From NCBI GenBank assembly GCA_910575615.1, contig CAJTEX010000016.1:1-63844 (forward strand): DNA of 63,844 bases, given 5' to 3'. The notes beneath the pieces were generated by a model. That model worked only from the letters and a program-made list of their open reading frames with translations, did no database searches and was not told the origin of the DNA. The position numbers and the translations under genes are program-made. Source of the DNA: Bacteroidales bacterium (GTDB lineage Bacteria; Bacteroidota; Bacteroidia; Bacteroidales; Muribaculaceae). Below, one piece after another: positions 1 through 9,920 of this stretch (position 1 is its first letter; every line of letters starts with the position of its first letter).

Positions 1-230
1 GTTCAAACGGCTTATGTTTGAATCTTATCTCGCCTCAACAATTATTTCGACTTGCGGAAAATCTCCGCATCTCAAAATAATTCAGAAAATAAATCATCGG
101 TTGGCTCAGTTAGCGGCTTAGCCAAGACTGAACAACCTCAAATTTTACCGAATCATTGTGATTGGAAACCTGAGAAAATTTCCATATATATCCATAACTA
201 TCCTGATTATCAGCAATATTTGCAGAGTAG

Positions 231-256
231 AGTGTACTAATAGTGTACTTTTGGGG
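231..256 (+). repeat. Candidate left attachment site (attL) of the island
   Basis: Two GTAC tetramers 11 bp apart are followed by TTTT. The same arrangement and spacing recurs at 12426-12451, with about 20 of 26 positions identical including the core GTGTACTTTT (243-252 and 12438-12447). The two copies are in the same orientation and bracket the restriction-modification operon and the integrase, as expected for direct repeats made by site-specific integration. The motif is short, so chance is not excluded. Confidence 0.5.
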
Positions 257-518
257 AAGCTGGCGGCAATCAAGAGAAAATGGATTTGAAATATTTGTCA
301 TCCGTTAGAGTTTTTTAACTGCGATGATTTGTGTCTTTTTACCAAATGTGCGTCCTATTCAACAGCATTAGAAGGACTCTTAGACAAACACCCTTGAAGT
401 ACTTATGCACCGCATGATGAGAGACACGTTGCGTGAGAAAGATGTCGGAAACAATAGTTCGTTTGAATCAATTCGCAGATTTTTAGGATTGCATACCGTT
501 AATCTCACGAAAAATAGC

Positions 519-526
519 TAACTTTG
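519..526 (+). promoter_or_regulatory. -7 box for the restriction-modification operon
   Basis: TAACTTTG matches the Bacteroidetes -7 consensus TAnnTTTG. No clear -33 TTTG is seen at the usual spacing. Transcription would start near 532, giving a leader of about 140 nt that contains the hairpin at 608-666. Confidence 0.55.
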
Positions 527-607
527 CAATATAAGCATCTGATGCGAAATGACCAAGAATATTACAACGACATAACGGCGAAAACCGTAAAACAAAAACA
601 TTGGAAG

Positions 608-666
608 CTCCAACGTAGTCGCTTAAAGGCTTTGGTCGGCCTCGTATAGCTACGCTGGAGTTTTTT
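608..666 (+). promoter_or_regulatory. Attenuator-like hairpin ahead of the mod gene
   Basis: Arms CTCCAACGTAG (608-618) and CTACGCTGGAG (650-660) pair over 11 positions with one A-C mismatch. An inner stem joins 627-630 to 639-642. The 3' arm runs straight into six T residues (661-666), and the mod start codon follows at 674. This is the form of an intrinsic terminator placed inside the 5' leader, so it could limit or condition transcription of the operon. It could instead be the end of an unrelated short transcript. Confidence 0.6.
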
Positions 667-673
667 AATAAAT

Positions 674-3130
674 ATGGCGGCTCTTGATGACCTCATAAAT
701 AAGATTGATAATCCGGAGTTAAAACTTCAGATGCAACACGTTGTACGTAAGCTTCTCAAACAAAAGAAGTTTGGACTTGTATTTGAGGATCATCTCCCCG
801 AATCCACCATCCTTCAAGAACGGGAGGTTCGAGTCGGTTTAACCGTGACCTACAAATCCGAACCACTCAAAGAACGTTTTTTTGTTCGAGCTATCAACAA
901 CGACATAGCTGAGTGCATCTCATTGAATGATACGACTTTGACTCGTGCAATCCCGATTGGCGATTTGGTGCCGTTCGCCACTTTCGGAGAGCCTATATAT
1001 CCGTATCTACAAGTTCAAGATACTATATCAACAGCCCCCGATAGTCCGCTGTGGCATTCTCTTATTCAGGCCGACAATTACCATGCACTACAACTGCTTG
1101 CCTATCTATATCCCGGCAAGGTTGACTGCATCTATATCGACCCGCCCTATAACACTGGCGCTCACGATTGGAAATACAACAATGACTATGTAGACAGCAA
1201 CGACTCATATCGTCATTCCAAATGGCTCTCTATGATGAAGAAGCGTCTGTTGCTCGCGAAAAAACTTCTCAATCCCGCCGACTCAGTCCTTATCGTCACC
1301 ATTGATGAAAAAGAGTACAACCACTTAGGTTGCTTGCTTGAAGAATTGTTCCCAAATGCGTCAACCCAAATGATTAGTACGGTAACTAACCCCAAAGGTG
1401 TTAACCGTAATGGATTCAGAAGATGCGATGAATATGTTTATTTTGTATTGTTTGGAAGTGCCGTTCCTCAGAGGTTAGAGCTTTCTGCTGAATGGTCTCC
1501 ATCAACAAAGAAGGATTCTAATAAATCGAAAAAGAATCTTACACCAGGATGGACATCTATGATGAGAAGGGGGTCACATTCATCAAGATGGGAAAGAGAG
1601 GGCCTTTATTATGCCATATACGCAAATCCAGATACTAAAACGATAGAGCATATCGGCCAACCCATTCCAAGTGATCATACTAAGGATGACGAAATTGCAG
1701 GTTTAGTTCAGATCAGACCCATCAGAACTAATGGTGATTTAGGGTGTTGGCAAGTTGGGCCTGACGAATTAAGGCGTAGAATTAAACAAGGACGAGTAAG
1801 ATTGGGCTCCAAAACAGATTATGGATACGTTGTTAATTATTTACCTGATGGAGAATACTCTAAAATCTTAAATGGACAGTTCTCTATTATTGGATATGCA
1901 GATGACGGTTCTATTATGGCAACACAATCTATTGAGATTGATGACGAGAGCTTGGCACCTTCCTTATGGAAAGTAGCTTCGCATGATGCTTCTGCAAACG
2001 GTTCTACGCTTATCCGAAAGTTTTTATCCGATAAACGCTTTGAATACCCTAAATCGTTATACGCTGTCCACGACACACTCCGTTTCTTCGTCGCCAACAA
2101 GCCCAACGCATTGATTGTTGACTTCTTCGCAGGGTCAGGCACCACGCTTCATGCCGTCAATCTCCTTAATGCAGAGGACGGCGGAAGCCGTCGCTGCATA
2201 ATGGTAACGAATAATGAGGTGGGAGAAACCTCTGAAAAGGATTTGACGGCTAAAGGCTTCAAGCCGGGAGATGAGGTGTGGGAAAATCTCGGCATCGCCC
2301 GTTATGTCAACTGGCCGCGTACAGTGGCTTCCATCACCGGCCTTGATGTCAAAGGGCAACTGATTAAGGGCGAATATCTTACATACCTGACTACCGAAAA
2401 GGAATCTAACCGTCGTTTTCAGCAAATCTCTTTTGTCAATGATTTTTCTTCTCTCAGTCTATCCGAGAAGAAAGACCTCGTGACTGTACTTTCCAAAGGG
2501 TCTATTGCGAAATCAAGCGTGGAAGACGATGCTTCATATATCATTGACAATGACTCGGCCATCGCAATTCTGCTTGATGAAGCATCTGCGTCCGATTGGC
2601 TTGAAGAACTTGAAGGACAGAACGGGATTCGCGACTTCATTATCTGCACCGCCGACAAAAAACTTTTCAACTCTCTAAAAAAGAGAATAACAGAATTGCT
2701 CGGAACTTTCAAGGAGCAAGTACCTCTGACATTGCCAATGTCGGATGGATTCAAGGCAAACGCCATCTTCTTCAAGTTGGGTTTTCTCGACAAGCAAGCC
2801 GTCCAGATGGGTCGACAGTTCACTGAACTTCTTCCGCTACTGTGGATGAAATCGGGAGCTTACGGCGCATGCCCTCAGATAAGTTCCGATTCTATTCCGG
2901 CAATTCTTATTCTGCCACAGAATAAGTTCGCTGTGCTTACCAACGAGAACGAGTTCGGTGCTTTCTACGATGCATTGGTTACTGCCAATGACATCGAAAC
3001 AGTATATATCGTCACTGACTCTGAAAGAGGTTATCGCGAAATGGCGGCTCAACTCAGAGTACGCAACAGCTATCAGCTCTATCGTGATTATCTTGATAAC
3101 TTCACCATCAACACGAAAGGCTCAATATGA
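674..3130 (+). CDS. mod: Type III restriction-modification DNA methyltransferase (Mod)
   Basis: This is the modification and recognition subunit of a type III restriction-modification system, transferring methyl from S-adenosylmethionine to adenine N6. Motif IV, DPPYNTG, is at residues 156-162. The SAM-binding motif DFFAGSGTT is at 483-491. That order (IV, target-recognition region, I) is the beta class used by type III Mod proteins. The roughly 320 residues between them should hold the target-recognition domain, and the DNA there is visibly more AT-rich than the flanks, as is common for exchanged recognition domains. The gene is 818 aa, somewhat longer than many Mod proteins. It overlaps res by 4 bp (ATGA), indicating translational coupling. 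The recognition site cannot be read from the sequence. Confidence 0.93.
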   Translation: MAALDDLINKIDNPELKLQMQHVVRKLLKQKKFGLVFEDHLPESTILQEREVRVGLTVTYKSEPLKERFFVRAINNDIAECISLNDTTLTRAIPIGDLVPFATFGEPIYPYLQVQDTISTAPDSPLWHSLIQADNYHALQLLAYLYPGKVDCIYIDPPYNTGAHDWKYNNDYVDSNDSYRHSKWLSMMKKRLLLAKKLLNPADSVLIVTIDEKEYNHLGCLLEELFPNASTQMISTVTNPKGVNRNGFRRCDEYVYFVLFGSAVPQRLELSAEWSPSTKKDSNKSKKNLTPGWTSMMRRGSHSSRWEREGLYYAIYANPDTKTIEHIGQPIPSDHTKDDEIAGLVQIRPIRTNGDLGCWQVGPDELRRRIKQGRVRLGSKTDYGYVVNYLPDGEYSKILNGQFSIIGYADDGSIMATQSIEIDDESLAPSLWKVASHDASANGSTLIRKFLSDKRFEYPKSLYAVHDTLRFFVANKPNALIVDFFAGSGTTLHAVNLLNAEDGGSRRCIMVTNNEVGETSEKDLTAKGFKPGDEVWENLGIARYVNWPRTVASITGLDVKGQLIKGEYLTYLTTEKESNRRFQQISFVNDFSSLSLSEKKDLVTVLSKGSIAKSSVEDDASYIIDNDSAIAILLDEASASDWLEELEGQNGIRDFIICTADKKLFNSLKKRITELLGTFKEQVPLTLPMSDGFKANAIFFKLGFLDKQAVQMGRQFTELLPLLWMKSGAYGACPQISSDSIPAILILPQNKFAVLTNENEFGAFYDALVTANDIETVYIVTDSERGYREMAAQLRVRNSYQLYRDYLDNFTINTKGSI

Positions 3131-5982
3131 AAGTCCAGTTATTCCCTTTTCAGCAAACAGCATTAGCCAAAATGCGCAAACAGGCGCATCAGGCTCTTTC
3201 GTTGTATAATATCGACACCGAACATCCCCCACAAATAATTTCGTTTACCGCACCGACCGGCGCGGGCAAGACCATTATCATGTCAGGGCTGTTGGAAAAC
3301 ATATACTTTGGCGACGAAATTCTTCCGGCGCAACCTAATGCCGTCACCATATGGCTCAGTGATGATCCCAATCTCAACGAGCAGTCAAAAGAAAAGATTG
3401 AGACACGTGCTGACAAATTCACACTTGGTCAATGCGTAACCATCTCGGAAGATTCTTTTGACTGCGAAGTACTTGAAGATGGGAAAATATATTTCCTGAA
3501 TACTCAGAAGCTATCCAAGACAGGCAAACTCACCAGGCATTCCGATAGCCGACAATACACTATTTGGGAAACTCTTCAAAACACTATTCTCGAAAAGAGC
3601 GACCGATTATACTTCATCATAGACGAAGCCCATCGAGGTGCAAAGCCTTCGGAGTCAGGCAAAGCTACATCTATCATGCAGAAATTCATACTCGGAGATG
3701 AGAGCGTAGGATTGTCGCCCATGCCTTTGGTTATCGGCATGAGTGCCACCATAGAACGTTTCAATAGTCTTATCGGCAACTCGAACTCTACCGTCCACAA
3801 GACGGCGGTTTCTCCTACCGAAGTAAGACGGTCGGGATTGCTCAAAGAGTGGATTATCATAAACTATCCCGATCAACAGATTGCCAACAAGGACATGGCG
3901 GTTTTGCAGGCAGCAACCGATGAATGGCGAGACAAATGGAAACGATGGTTTGTGTATTGTCAGGAACAACACTACGCCCACGTTTACCCGATAATGCTTG
4001 TGCAGGTAGAGAACGGCACTGCCGGACGCATATCCAATACCGATTTGGCTGACTGTATCAGCAAAATAGAATCTCGCGTCGGCACACCGTTCAAAGACGG
4101 TGAGATAGTCCATGCTTTCGGGTCAAAAGGCAACCTTGAAATCAATGGTCGCAAAATTCCTTATGTAGAACCTGCTTCAATCGCAGGCAACCGTGATATA
4201 AAAGTGGTCTTTTTCAAAGACTCACTTTCCACTGGCTGGGATTGTCCGCGAGCTGAAACCATGATGTCGTTCCGTCGAGCTTCCGATTCTACCTATGTAG
4301 CACAGCTATTGGGTCGAATGATTCGCACTCCTATGCAGATGCGCATCGAAAAAGACGAGACCTTAAACGATGTAAAGCTTTTTCTGCCTCATTTTGATAA
4401 AGATACTGTTTCTTCCGTTATCGAAGCTCTTAAAAATATTGAGGGGGGAGAATTACCCTCTGATATCTCTGGGCAACAGATAGGAGGCGGAAACACACAA
4501 ACGCTCACCGTACATCGCCCAACGCCTGTGACAACATCCGCACAGCCTGTGGTGATTGTTTCATACGCGAACCAAAGCACTCCGCCTCATGTTGCCGTTT
4601 CGTCTCATCCACAAGCGACATCGCAGGTTTCTCCACAAACTGGTGTGTCAAACTCTGAGACTGCCTCAAAGGACAGCAACGTATTTAATGAAGCGAGCGA
4701 CTTTAATGAAACCAACGTGTTTGATACACCAAGCACTAACGATGTCGCACAACCCTCGCTCGCAAGTTCCGGCGAAAACGTTGCTGTTTCTGCCGAACAT
4801 GATACGTTTGCGAGTGCGCCCATTGCCTCGTTTGACAGAGTATCTGTCATGGAGGCTATAAACGACATGGCACTGCTCAACTTCTCCGTTCGCCCTATAC
4901 GTATAAAAGATTACTTTTATTCCTATTTCGCACTCTGTCGTCTGTTGGTCCAGTCAGAGGTGAAAACAGATGCGTACACCATTGCTGTCACTGAAATAGG
5001 CGATTTTATCGAATCATACATAAGCGAACTGAAATCTCGTGGCGAGTATGACAGTCTTGTCAAAAAGGTGCAGGAGTTCAAGATGGCTTCTCAGATTTTT
5101 GATGCCCTCGGCGAAAGTATCGAAAATCAAGTGAGTAGCAACCTGTTCACGACAACCGACTCCGACATAGAGCGTCAGTTCAACCTTGCCGAATCGAAAC
5201 TCGGCAGTGAGGGGATAGGAAATAAATACGTTAACCGAGACGCTGATTTATTCAACCATACACAACGGAAAATTGATGTTATCCTATTCGCTTCCAATTC
5301 CAATGAATTGGAGAGGATGCAACAATTTTCTAAGGGACGCTTCTATAATCTTAAGGATATGTTTCGTCTTACTTTTGCTCACATGGAAGAAAAATGGCGC
5401 AAAAGATACGAGAATATCGTTGCTGACGGCGACCCTGTCAGTCAGAAATCATTCCACCTTCCTGATTATATCTCCATTCAGTCAAGCGAAGACGGAACGT
5501 CTTTCTCTGACCATCTCTTTGTAGACGAAGCGATCGGCGCGGCCACCTTCAAACTCACTTCCTGGGAAGATAAGACACTAAAAGAAGAACAGCAAAGAGA
5601 TGACTTCGTAACATGGCTAAGAAATCCAGCCCGCGGGTCATGGGCGTTGTGTATTCCTTACGTCATGAATAACGAGAACAAGGCAATGTATCCCGATTTT
5701 GTTATCGTTCGCAAAGCGAATGACAACTACGTTCTCGATATTCTTGAACCGCATAACTCATCACTCAAAGACAATTTGCCTAAGGCAAAAGGTCTTGCCG
5801 AATACGCGCAGCGAGAACCTAAAATAGGTCGCGTGCAGCTTATCCGCCTCGTCTCTGCGCATGGTGTTGATAAACTTGTTCGATTGGACTTGAACAGTTC
5901 CCTCGTTCGCGAGAAAGTGATTCAAGCTAATACAGAAAGTGAGCTTGACCATATCTTTGATATAGACGGGATTGTTGAATAA
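3127..5982 (+). CDS. res: Type III restriction enzyme, helicase-nuclease subunit (Res)
   Basis: This is the ATP-dependent translocase and endonuclease subunit that cleaves DNA in complex with Mod. The superfamily 2 helicase motifs are in order: Walker A TAPTGAGKT at residues 41-49, the DEAH box at 166-169, and STGWDCPRAE followed by QLLGRMIR as motifs V and VI. A low-complexity Ser/Thr/Pro/Gln/Asn linker follows the helicase core. Near the C-terminus, YPDFVIV (Asp 857) and LDILEPH match the PD-(D/E)xK-type nuclease region of Res proteins. All key residues are present, so the enzyme should be active. It is 951 aa, a usual length, and is joined to mod by a 4-bp overlap. Confidence 0.93.
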   Translation: MKVQLFPFQQTALAKMRKQAHQALSLYNIDTEHPPQIISFTAPTGAGKTIIMSGLLENIYFGDEILPAQPNAVTIWLSDDPNLNEQSKEKIETRADKFTLGQCVTISEDSFDCEVLEDGKIYFLNTQKLSKTGKLTRHSDSRQYTIWETLQNTILEKSDRLYFIIDEAHRGAKPSESGKATSIMQKFILGDESVGLSPMPLVIGMSATIERFNSLIGNSNSTVHKTAVSPTEVRRSGLLKEWIIINYPDQQIANKDMAVLQAATDEWRDKWKRWFVYCQEQHYAHVYPIMLVQVENGTAGRISNTDLADCISKIESRVGTPFKDGEIVHAFGSKGNLEINGRKIPYVEPASIAGNRDIKVVFFKDSLSTGWDCPRAETMMSFRRASDSTYVAQLLGRMIRTPMQMRIEKDETLNDVKLFLPHFDKDTVSSVIEALKNIEGGELPSDISGQQIGGGNTQTLTVHRPTPVTTSAQPVVIVSYANQSTPPHVAVSSHPQATSQVSPQTGVSNSETASKDSNVFNEASDFNETNVFDTPSTNDVAQPSLASSGENVAVSAEHDTFASAPIASFDRVSVMEAINDMALLNFSVRPIRIKDYFYSYFALCRLLVQSEVKTDAYTIAVTEIGDFIESYISELKSRGEYDSLVKKVQEFKMASQIFDALGESIENQVSSNLFTTTDSDIERQFNLAESKLGSEGIGNKYVNRDADLFNHTQRKIDVILFASNSNELERMQQFSKGRFYNLKDMFRLTFAHMEEKWRKRYENIVADGDPVSQKSFHLPDYISIQSSEDGTSFSDHLFVDEAIGAATFKLTSWEDKTLKEEQQRDDFVTWLRNPARGSWALCIPYVMNNENKAMYPDFVIVRKANDNYVLDILEPHNSSLKDNLPKAKGLAEYAQREPKIGRVQLIRLVSAHGVDKLVRLDLNSSLVREKVIQANTESELDHIFDIDGIVE

Positions 5983-6003
5983 TTATAATTACAGAATAAT
6001 CCA

Positions 6004-8355
6004 ATGTTTGAAAATTTCAAAAAAATAACAATCAAAGGAGGCTGTTTTAGTTCAGACACCGAATTAGAACTTTTTAATAAAGAAGCTCTTAGTGTTATTT
6101 ATGGTCGTAATGGAAGTGGTAAAACCACAATAGCCCATTGCATTGGTGAATTAGTAAAATCGGAAGAAGAAAAAAACGCTGATTTTACTGTGACTTCATA
6201 TGAATCAATAACGATAGACAAGAGGGATTCAGTATTTATTTTTAATGAAGATTTTGTGCGAGACCACGTTAGAGTGGAGAATGATGGTATAAACACCATT
6301 ATTATGCTGGGAGAACAGGTTGAGTTAGACGAGTTGATTGCGGAAAAGAAAAAACTCCTCATTGGACTTAAAGAAGAGTATATCAAATTGGAGGAGGAAC
6401 GAAAAAGACTAGACAATGCTAAAGATAATATTTCGCCGTTATATTATTATAATTTAATACGAGATGCGCTTCGTGCGGATGGAGGATGGGCTGATACTGA
6501 TCGAGATATAAAAGGGAATACAGTAAAAAGTCGAGTTTCCGAAGATTTAGTCCACACTTTGTTGGGTCTTACTGAACCAATAGAGAATTATGATACTTTG
6601 CGCAGCCGAGTAATCGACAATCTAAATCTTTATAAAGAGTCTGAAGATGCCCAAGAACTGGATTGGGTTAGAGATAATGTATCACTACCTGAAGGTCTTG
6701 AACAACTAAATGAATTGTTAATAAAACCGTTGGATACGCCTAAGTTGACAGACCGTGAACGTAGGCTTTTGGCTTTATTAACACAGCATCCACAGTATTC
6801 AACAGACGAAACCAAGCGAATGATGGCAGAAAATTGGCCTTTCTGTCCTATGTGTTTGCGTGAAATAACAGAATCTGACAAGAATATCATTGCCCAAACT
6901 TTAACCTGCATATTGAATGAAGAGGCAAATCAATATGAAGCATTGCTACGCGTTGAATTGGAGAAGTTTTCCATGATTGGAACATCTCTTCCGACTTTTA
7001 GAGGCAGCTTAAATGAACGGGAGTTGAAGAGTGCGCAAACAGCAAAGACAAATCTTAATTCCATCCTGCATAAGATACAACAAATAATCATTCAACGTAA
7101 GAATGACATTTACACATCTCTAATAAATCCATTCTCGGAAGAAGACTATTTAGCATATAAAAGTTCTGTTACTGCATGGGAAAAGGCTTTGGACGCTATG
7201 GAGCTATGCGTAAAGCGCTTCAACGATTCCGTTACTAAACGGAATAAGTTATATAGACAGTTACGGATAGATAATAATTTATTGGCGAGAAAACAACATT
7301 CAGCATTATTGGCTAGTTACAAACTGGCTAATGAATATAGTGAAAAAAATCAAGCTCAAATAGAATCCAAGCGTAAAGAGCAGGAGACAATTCTGCTAGA
7401 AATCAAATCACTAATTTCCCAGAAAGAGCGTACGGATATAGCATTAGACTATATTAATCAAGAATTACAATATGTATTTTTCAGCAAACGTAAGGTGATG
7501 CTGGAACCAGGCAATGGCTGTTATAAACTTCGGATTAATGGCAAAGCTGTTAAACCAAAGAAAATTAGTGTCGGAGAAAGAAATGTATTAGGATTATGTT
7601 ACTTTTTTGCTAAGCTGTTTGGTGGCAAGACAGTAATATCCAAATACACTTCTGAATATCTTATTGTGATTGATGATCCGGTATCAAGTTTTGATTATGG
7701 CAATCGTGTTGGAGTTATGTCGTTGCTGCGATTCCAATTCGGAAATATCCTTAAAGGAAATTCTAACAGTCGAATATTGGTCTTATCTCATGATTTACAA
7801 TCAATTTTTGACCTTATGAAGATTCGTAATGAAGTAACCGATAAAAAAGATCCCACTTTTGTTGAGTTAGTAAATCTCAGTCTAAAAGTACATAAGTTAA
7901 AGAACGAATATAAAAAATTATTGGAGAGCGTATTTGAATACGCTTCTTCTGCGACAACATTTGACTCTGATGATATTCGTGATATTAGTATTGGAAATAC
8001 TATGCGAAGATTACTAGAAGCTTTCTCCAGTTTTTGCTATGACATGAACTTTGAAAAAATGCTTAGAAAAGAGGATATTCTTTTAGAAATCCCAGAAAAT
8101 AGACGGAATTATTATGGAAATTTCATGTATAGGCTCACTCTAAACTCTGAAAGCCATATGGAAGAGAATATCTATACCCTTAATGGAATTACTGCAAGAT
8201 TCACAAAGGAAGAAAAGATCCAAACAGCAAAGAGCATACTTCTCTTTTTGCAATATATAAATAAGCCGCATCTTAATGCCTATCTCTCTGAACATATGGC
8301 AGAGATTGAGAGTTGGAAAGCAGATGAAGAGGAATGGGTTCTTCCAACAATATAA
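6004..8355 (+). CDS. RloC/PrrC-like AAA_13 ATPase, probable anticodon nuclease
   Basis: The protein has a split SMC/Rad50-type ATPase. Walker A GRNGSGKTT is at residues 34-42, the signature-like ISVGERN near 521, and Walker B IVIDDPVSSFD near 555-565. The central part is charged and coiled-coil-like and carries a single CPMC (281-284) that could form a zinc hook. The C-terminal 180 residues contain R668-x3-E672 and later H718 in NSESH. RloC and PrrC anticodon nucleases use an Arg-x3-Glu plus His triad behind an AAA_13 ATPase, and RloC has a zinc hook, so the architecture fits RloC well. Such tRNA nucleases are known as back-up defences linked to restriction systems. The gene starts 21 bp after res. 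Nuclease function is inferred; another restriction-linked ATPase is possible. Confidence 0.72.
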   Translation: MFENFKKITIKGGCFSSDTELELFNKEALSVIYGRNGSGKTTIAHCIGELVKSEEEKNADFTVTSYESITIDKRDSVFIFNEDFVRDHVRVENDGINTIIMLGEQVELDELIAEKKKLLIGLKEEYIKLEEERKRLDNAKDNISPLYYYNLIRDALRADGGWADTDRDIKGNTVKSRVSEDLVHTLLGLTEPIENYDTLRSRVIDNLNLYKESEDAQELDWVRDNVSLPEGLEQLNELLIKPLDTPKLTDRERRLLALLTQHPQYSTDETKRMMAENWPFCPMCLREITESDKNIIAQTLTCILNEEANQYEALLRVELEKFSMIGTSLPTFRGSLNERELKSAQTAKTNLNSILHKIQQIIIQRKNDIYTSLINPFSEEDYLAYKSSVTAWEKALDAMELCVKRFNDSVTKRNKLYRQLRIDNNLLARKQHSALLASYKLANEYSEKNQAQIESKRKEQETILLEIKSLISQKERTDIALDYINQELQYVFFSKRKVMLEPGNGCYKLRINGKAVKPKKISVGERNVLGLCYFFAKLFGGKTVISKYTSEYLIVIDDPVSSFDYGNRVGVMSLLRFQFGNILKGNSNSRILVLSHDLQSIFDLMKIRNEVTDKKDPTFVELVNLSLKVHKLKNEYKKLLESVFEYASSATTFDSDDIRDISIGNTMRRLLEAFSSFCYDMNFEKMLRKEDILLEIPENRRNYYGNFMYRLTLNSESHMEENIYTLNGITARFTKEEKIQTAKSILLFLQYINKPHLNAYLSEHMAEIESWKADEEEWVLPTI

Positions 8356-8390
8356 AAGACCTAAGAAAGACTGATGATGCTTACTGCCCT

Positions 8391-9920
8391 ATGACTATTG
8401 ACGATATAAAGGCATTGATTGCAGCGGACGAGTCGCGAACTCTGGAGCTGAAAAGGACTACCGGCGAACTGAAAGACGGTATGCACTCGGCGTGTGCGTT
8501 TCTCAACACAGATGGTGGTTGGTTGATTTTTGGAATTACGCCGACAGGATTGAAGATTCTTGGGCAGCAGGTTACGGAAACGACTAAACGTGAGATTGCA
8601 CAAGCCATTGCCGGATTGGAGCCCGCTGTCGATGTGAAGATTCATTATGTGGAAGTGCCAGACCGTCCGGGAAACAAAGTTATTGCCATGCACTTTGATG
8701 GCTGGGTATGGGGAGAGCGACCGCATACCTTCCACGGATGCCCTTATTATAAAGTCGAAAGCACAACGAAGGTAATGCCGCACGAGATGTATGATGAACG
8801 AATCCGGGCGCATCAGCCTCAGATGTATGCGTGGGAGCGTCAGATGGCAGATGGTGTTATGCTTGCCGACTTGAACGAGAAGCATATCAGAGGGTGCATC
8901 CGGCTTGGCGTTGAGGGCGGTAGAATTCCCGCAAGCGCAATGAGTGCGCCGATCGATGACACATTGGCGAAATGGAATCTTCTGAAAAACGGCAATCCGA
9001 CCAATGGAGCGGTGATGCTTTTCTCGAACAATATCGAAGAGTATCCGCAGTTTCGGCTTCGGATGGCTCGCTTCTTGGGTAACGATAAGAATGAGTTTAT
9101 CGACAACCAACGTGCAGAGGGCAACTTCTTCGACTTGCTTGACGCTGGCATGGCATTCTTCTTCAAGCACCTCAATTTAAGCGGAAAGATTACAAGCCAC
9201 AGCCTTCAGCGCGAGGAACGCCTTGAAGTGCCGTATCACGCTTTGCGCGAAGCATTGATTAACAGTCTGTGCCATCGTCAATGGGAGAAGCATAATCTGA
9301 CCGGAAGTATCGCAATCTACGATGACCGCATAGAGATTGCCAATCCCGGCATATTCCCTCCTCAAATCTCACCCGAATCCATCAAGGAGCCGCACGAGTC
9401 CTACCCATACAATCTTAAGATTGCCGAAGCCCTGTATAAGTCAACCTATCTGGAAAGCTGGGGTTCCGGAGCCAAGCGTATAATGGATGCTTGCCGCGAA
9501 CAAGGCGTAGATGAACCCACATGGCGTTGGGACGGAGGCTTTGTAATCGTAACCTTCAAACGACCGACAAGGAACGTGGCTTCCCAAGAAGCCATCAAAT
9601 CGAGTGGCGGAGGAAACGGCATACAAACAGGCTATTCTGCCAAAGAAACTAAAGAAACCAAAGAAAATCCCAAAGAAACCAAAGAACTCCCCAAAGAAAT
9701 TATTGACGCAATCAATAATCGCGATTTGACGGAAGTTCAATGCAATTTGCTGTCTCTGATTATAGCAATGCCCTCTATAACCTTGTCCAAGATGGCGGAA
9801 GAATTGAATCTGACCATAGATCAGGTGCGGACTTTGAGAAAAAAAATGGAAAATAAAGGTGTATTTCTTTGCCGTATAGGAGCCACAAAGAAAGGTTCCT
9901 GGGAAATAAAATTTGAATGA
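8391..9920 (+). CDS. AlbA_2 (Schlafen-type) / HATPase / winged-helix protein
   Basis: The N-terminus (ESRTLELKRTTGELKDG, then CAFLNTDGGWLIFGI) is an AlbA_2 putative DNA/RNA-binding domain. The middle (REALINSLCHRQW, then DDRIEIANPG) is the GHKL-ATPase-like domain found behind AlbA_2 in proteins often mislabelled RecG-like. A lysine/glutamate/threonine repeat built on KETKE precedes a C-terminal winged helix. I start it at 8391, where the family begins with MTIDDIKALI; an in-frame ATG at 8334 would overlap the upstream gene by 22 bp. Position in the operon suggests regulation of, or assistance to, the restriction/anticodon-nuclease genes. The mechanism is unknown. Confidence 0.85.
   Translation: MTIDDIKALIAADESRTLELKRTTGELKDGMHSACAFLNTDGGWLIFGITPTGLKILGQQVTETTKREIAQAIAGLEPAVDVKIHYVEVPDRPGNKVIAMHFDGWVWGERPHTFHGCPYYKVESTTKVMPHEMYDERIRAHQPQMYAWERQMADGVMLADLNEKHIRGCIRLGVEGGRIPASAMSAPIDDTLAKWNLLKNGNPTNGAVMLFSNNIEEYPQFRLRMARFLGNDKNEFIDNQRAEGNFFDLLDAGMAFFFKHLNLSGKITSHSLQREERLEVPYHALREALINSLCHRQWEKHNLTGSIAIYDDRIEIANPGIFPPQISPESIKEPHESYPYNLKIAEALYKSTYLESWGSGAKRIMDACREQGVDEPTWRWDGGFVIVTFKRPTRNVASQEAIKSSGGGNGIQTGYSAKETKETKENPKETKELPKEIIDAINNRDLTEVQCNLLSLIIAMPSITLSKMAEELNLTIDQVRTLRKKMENKGVFLCRIGATKKGSWEIKFE

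Larger units (their letters stand above)
1..673. other. Leader region and left end of the defence island
   Basis: I recognise no intact gene here. It contains a GTAC-rich attachment-like repeat (231-256), a tiny open frame of 38 codons (405-521) with no recognisable family, a -7 promoter box (519-526) and a terminator-like hairpin (608-666) just ahead of the first restriction-modification gene. Everything left of about 230 probably belongs to the host chromosome or to another element cut off by the window edge. Confidence 0.5.

Noticed and set aside
405-521. A 38-codon open frame before the R-M promoter
   Set aside because: Too short, no family and no promoter of its own; listed only as part of the leader region.
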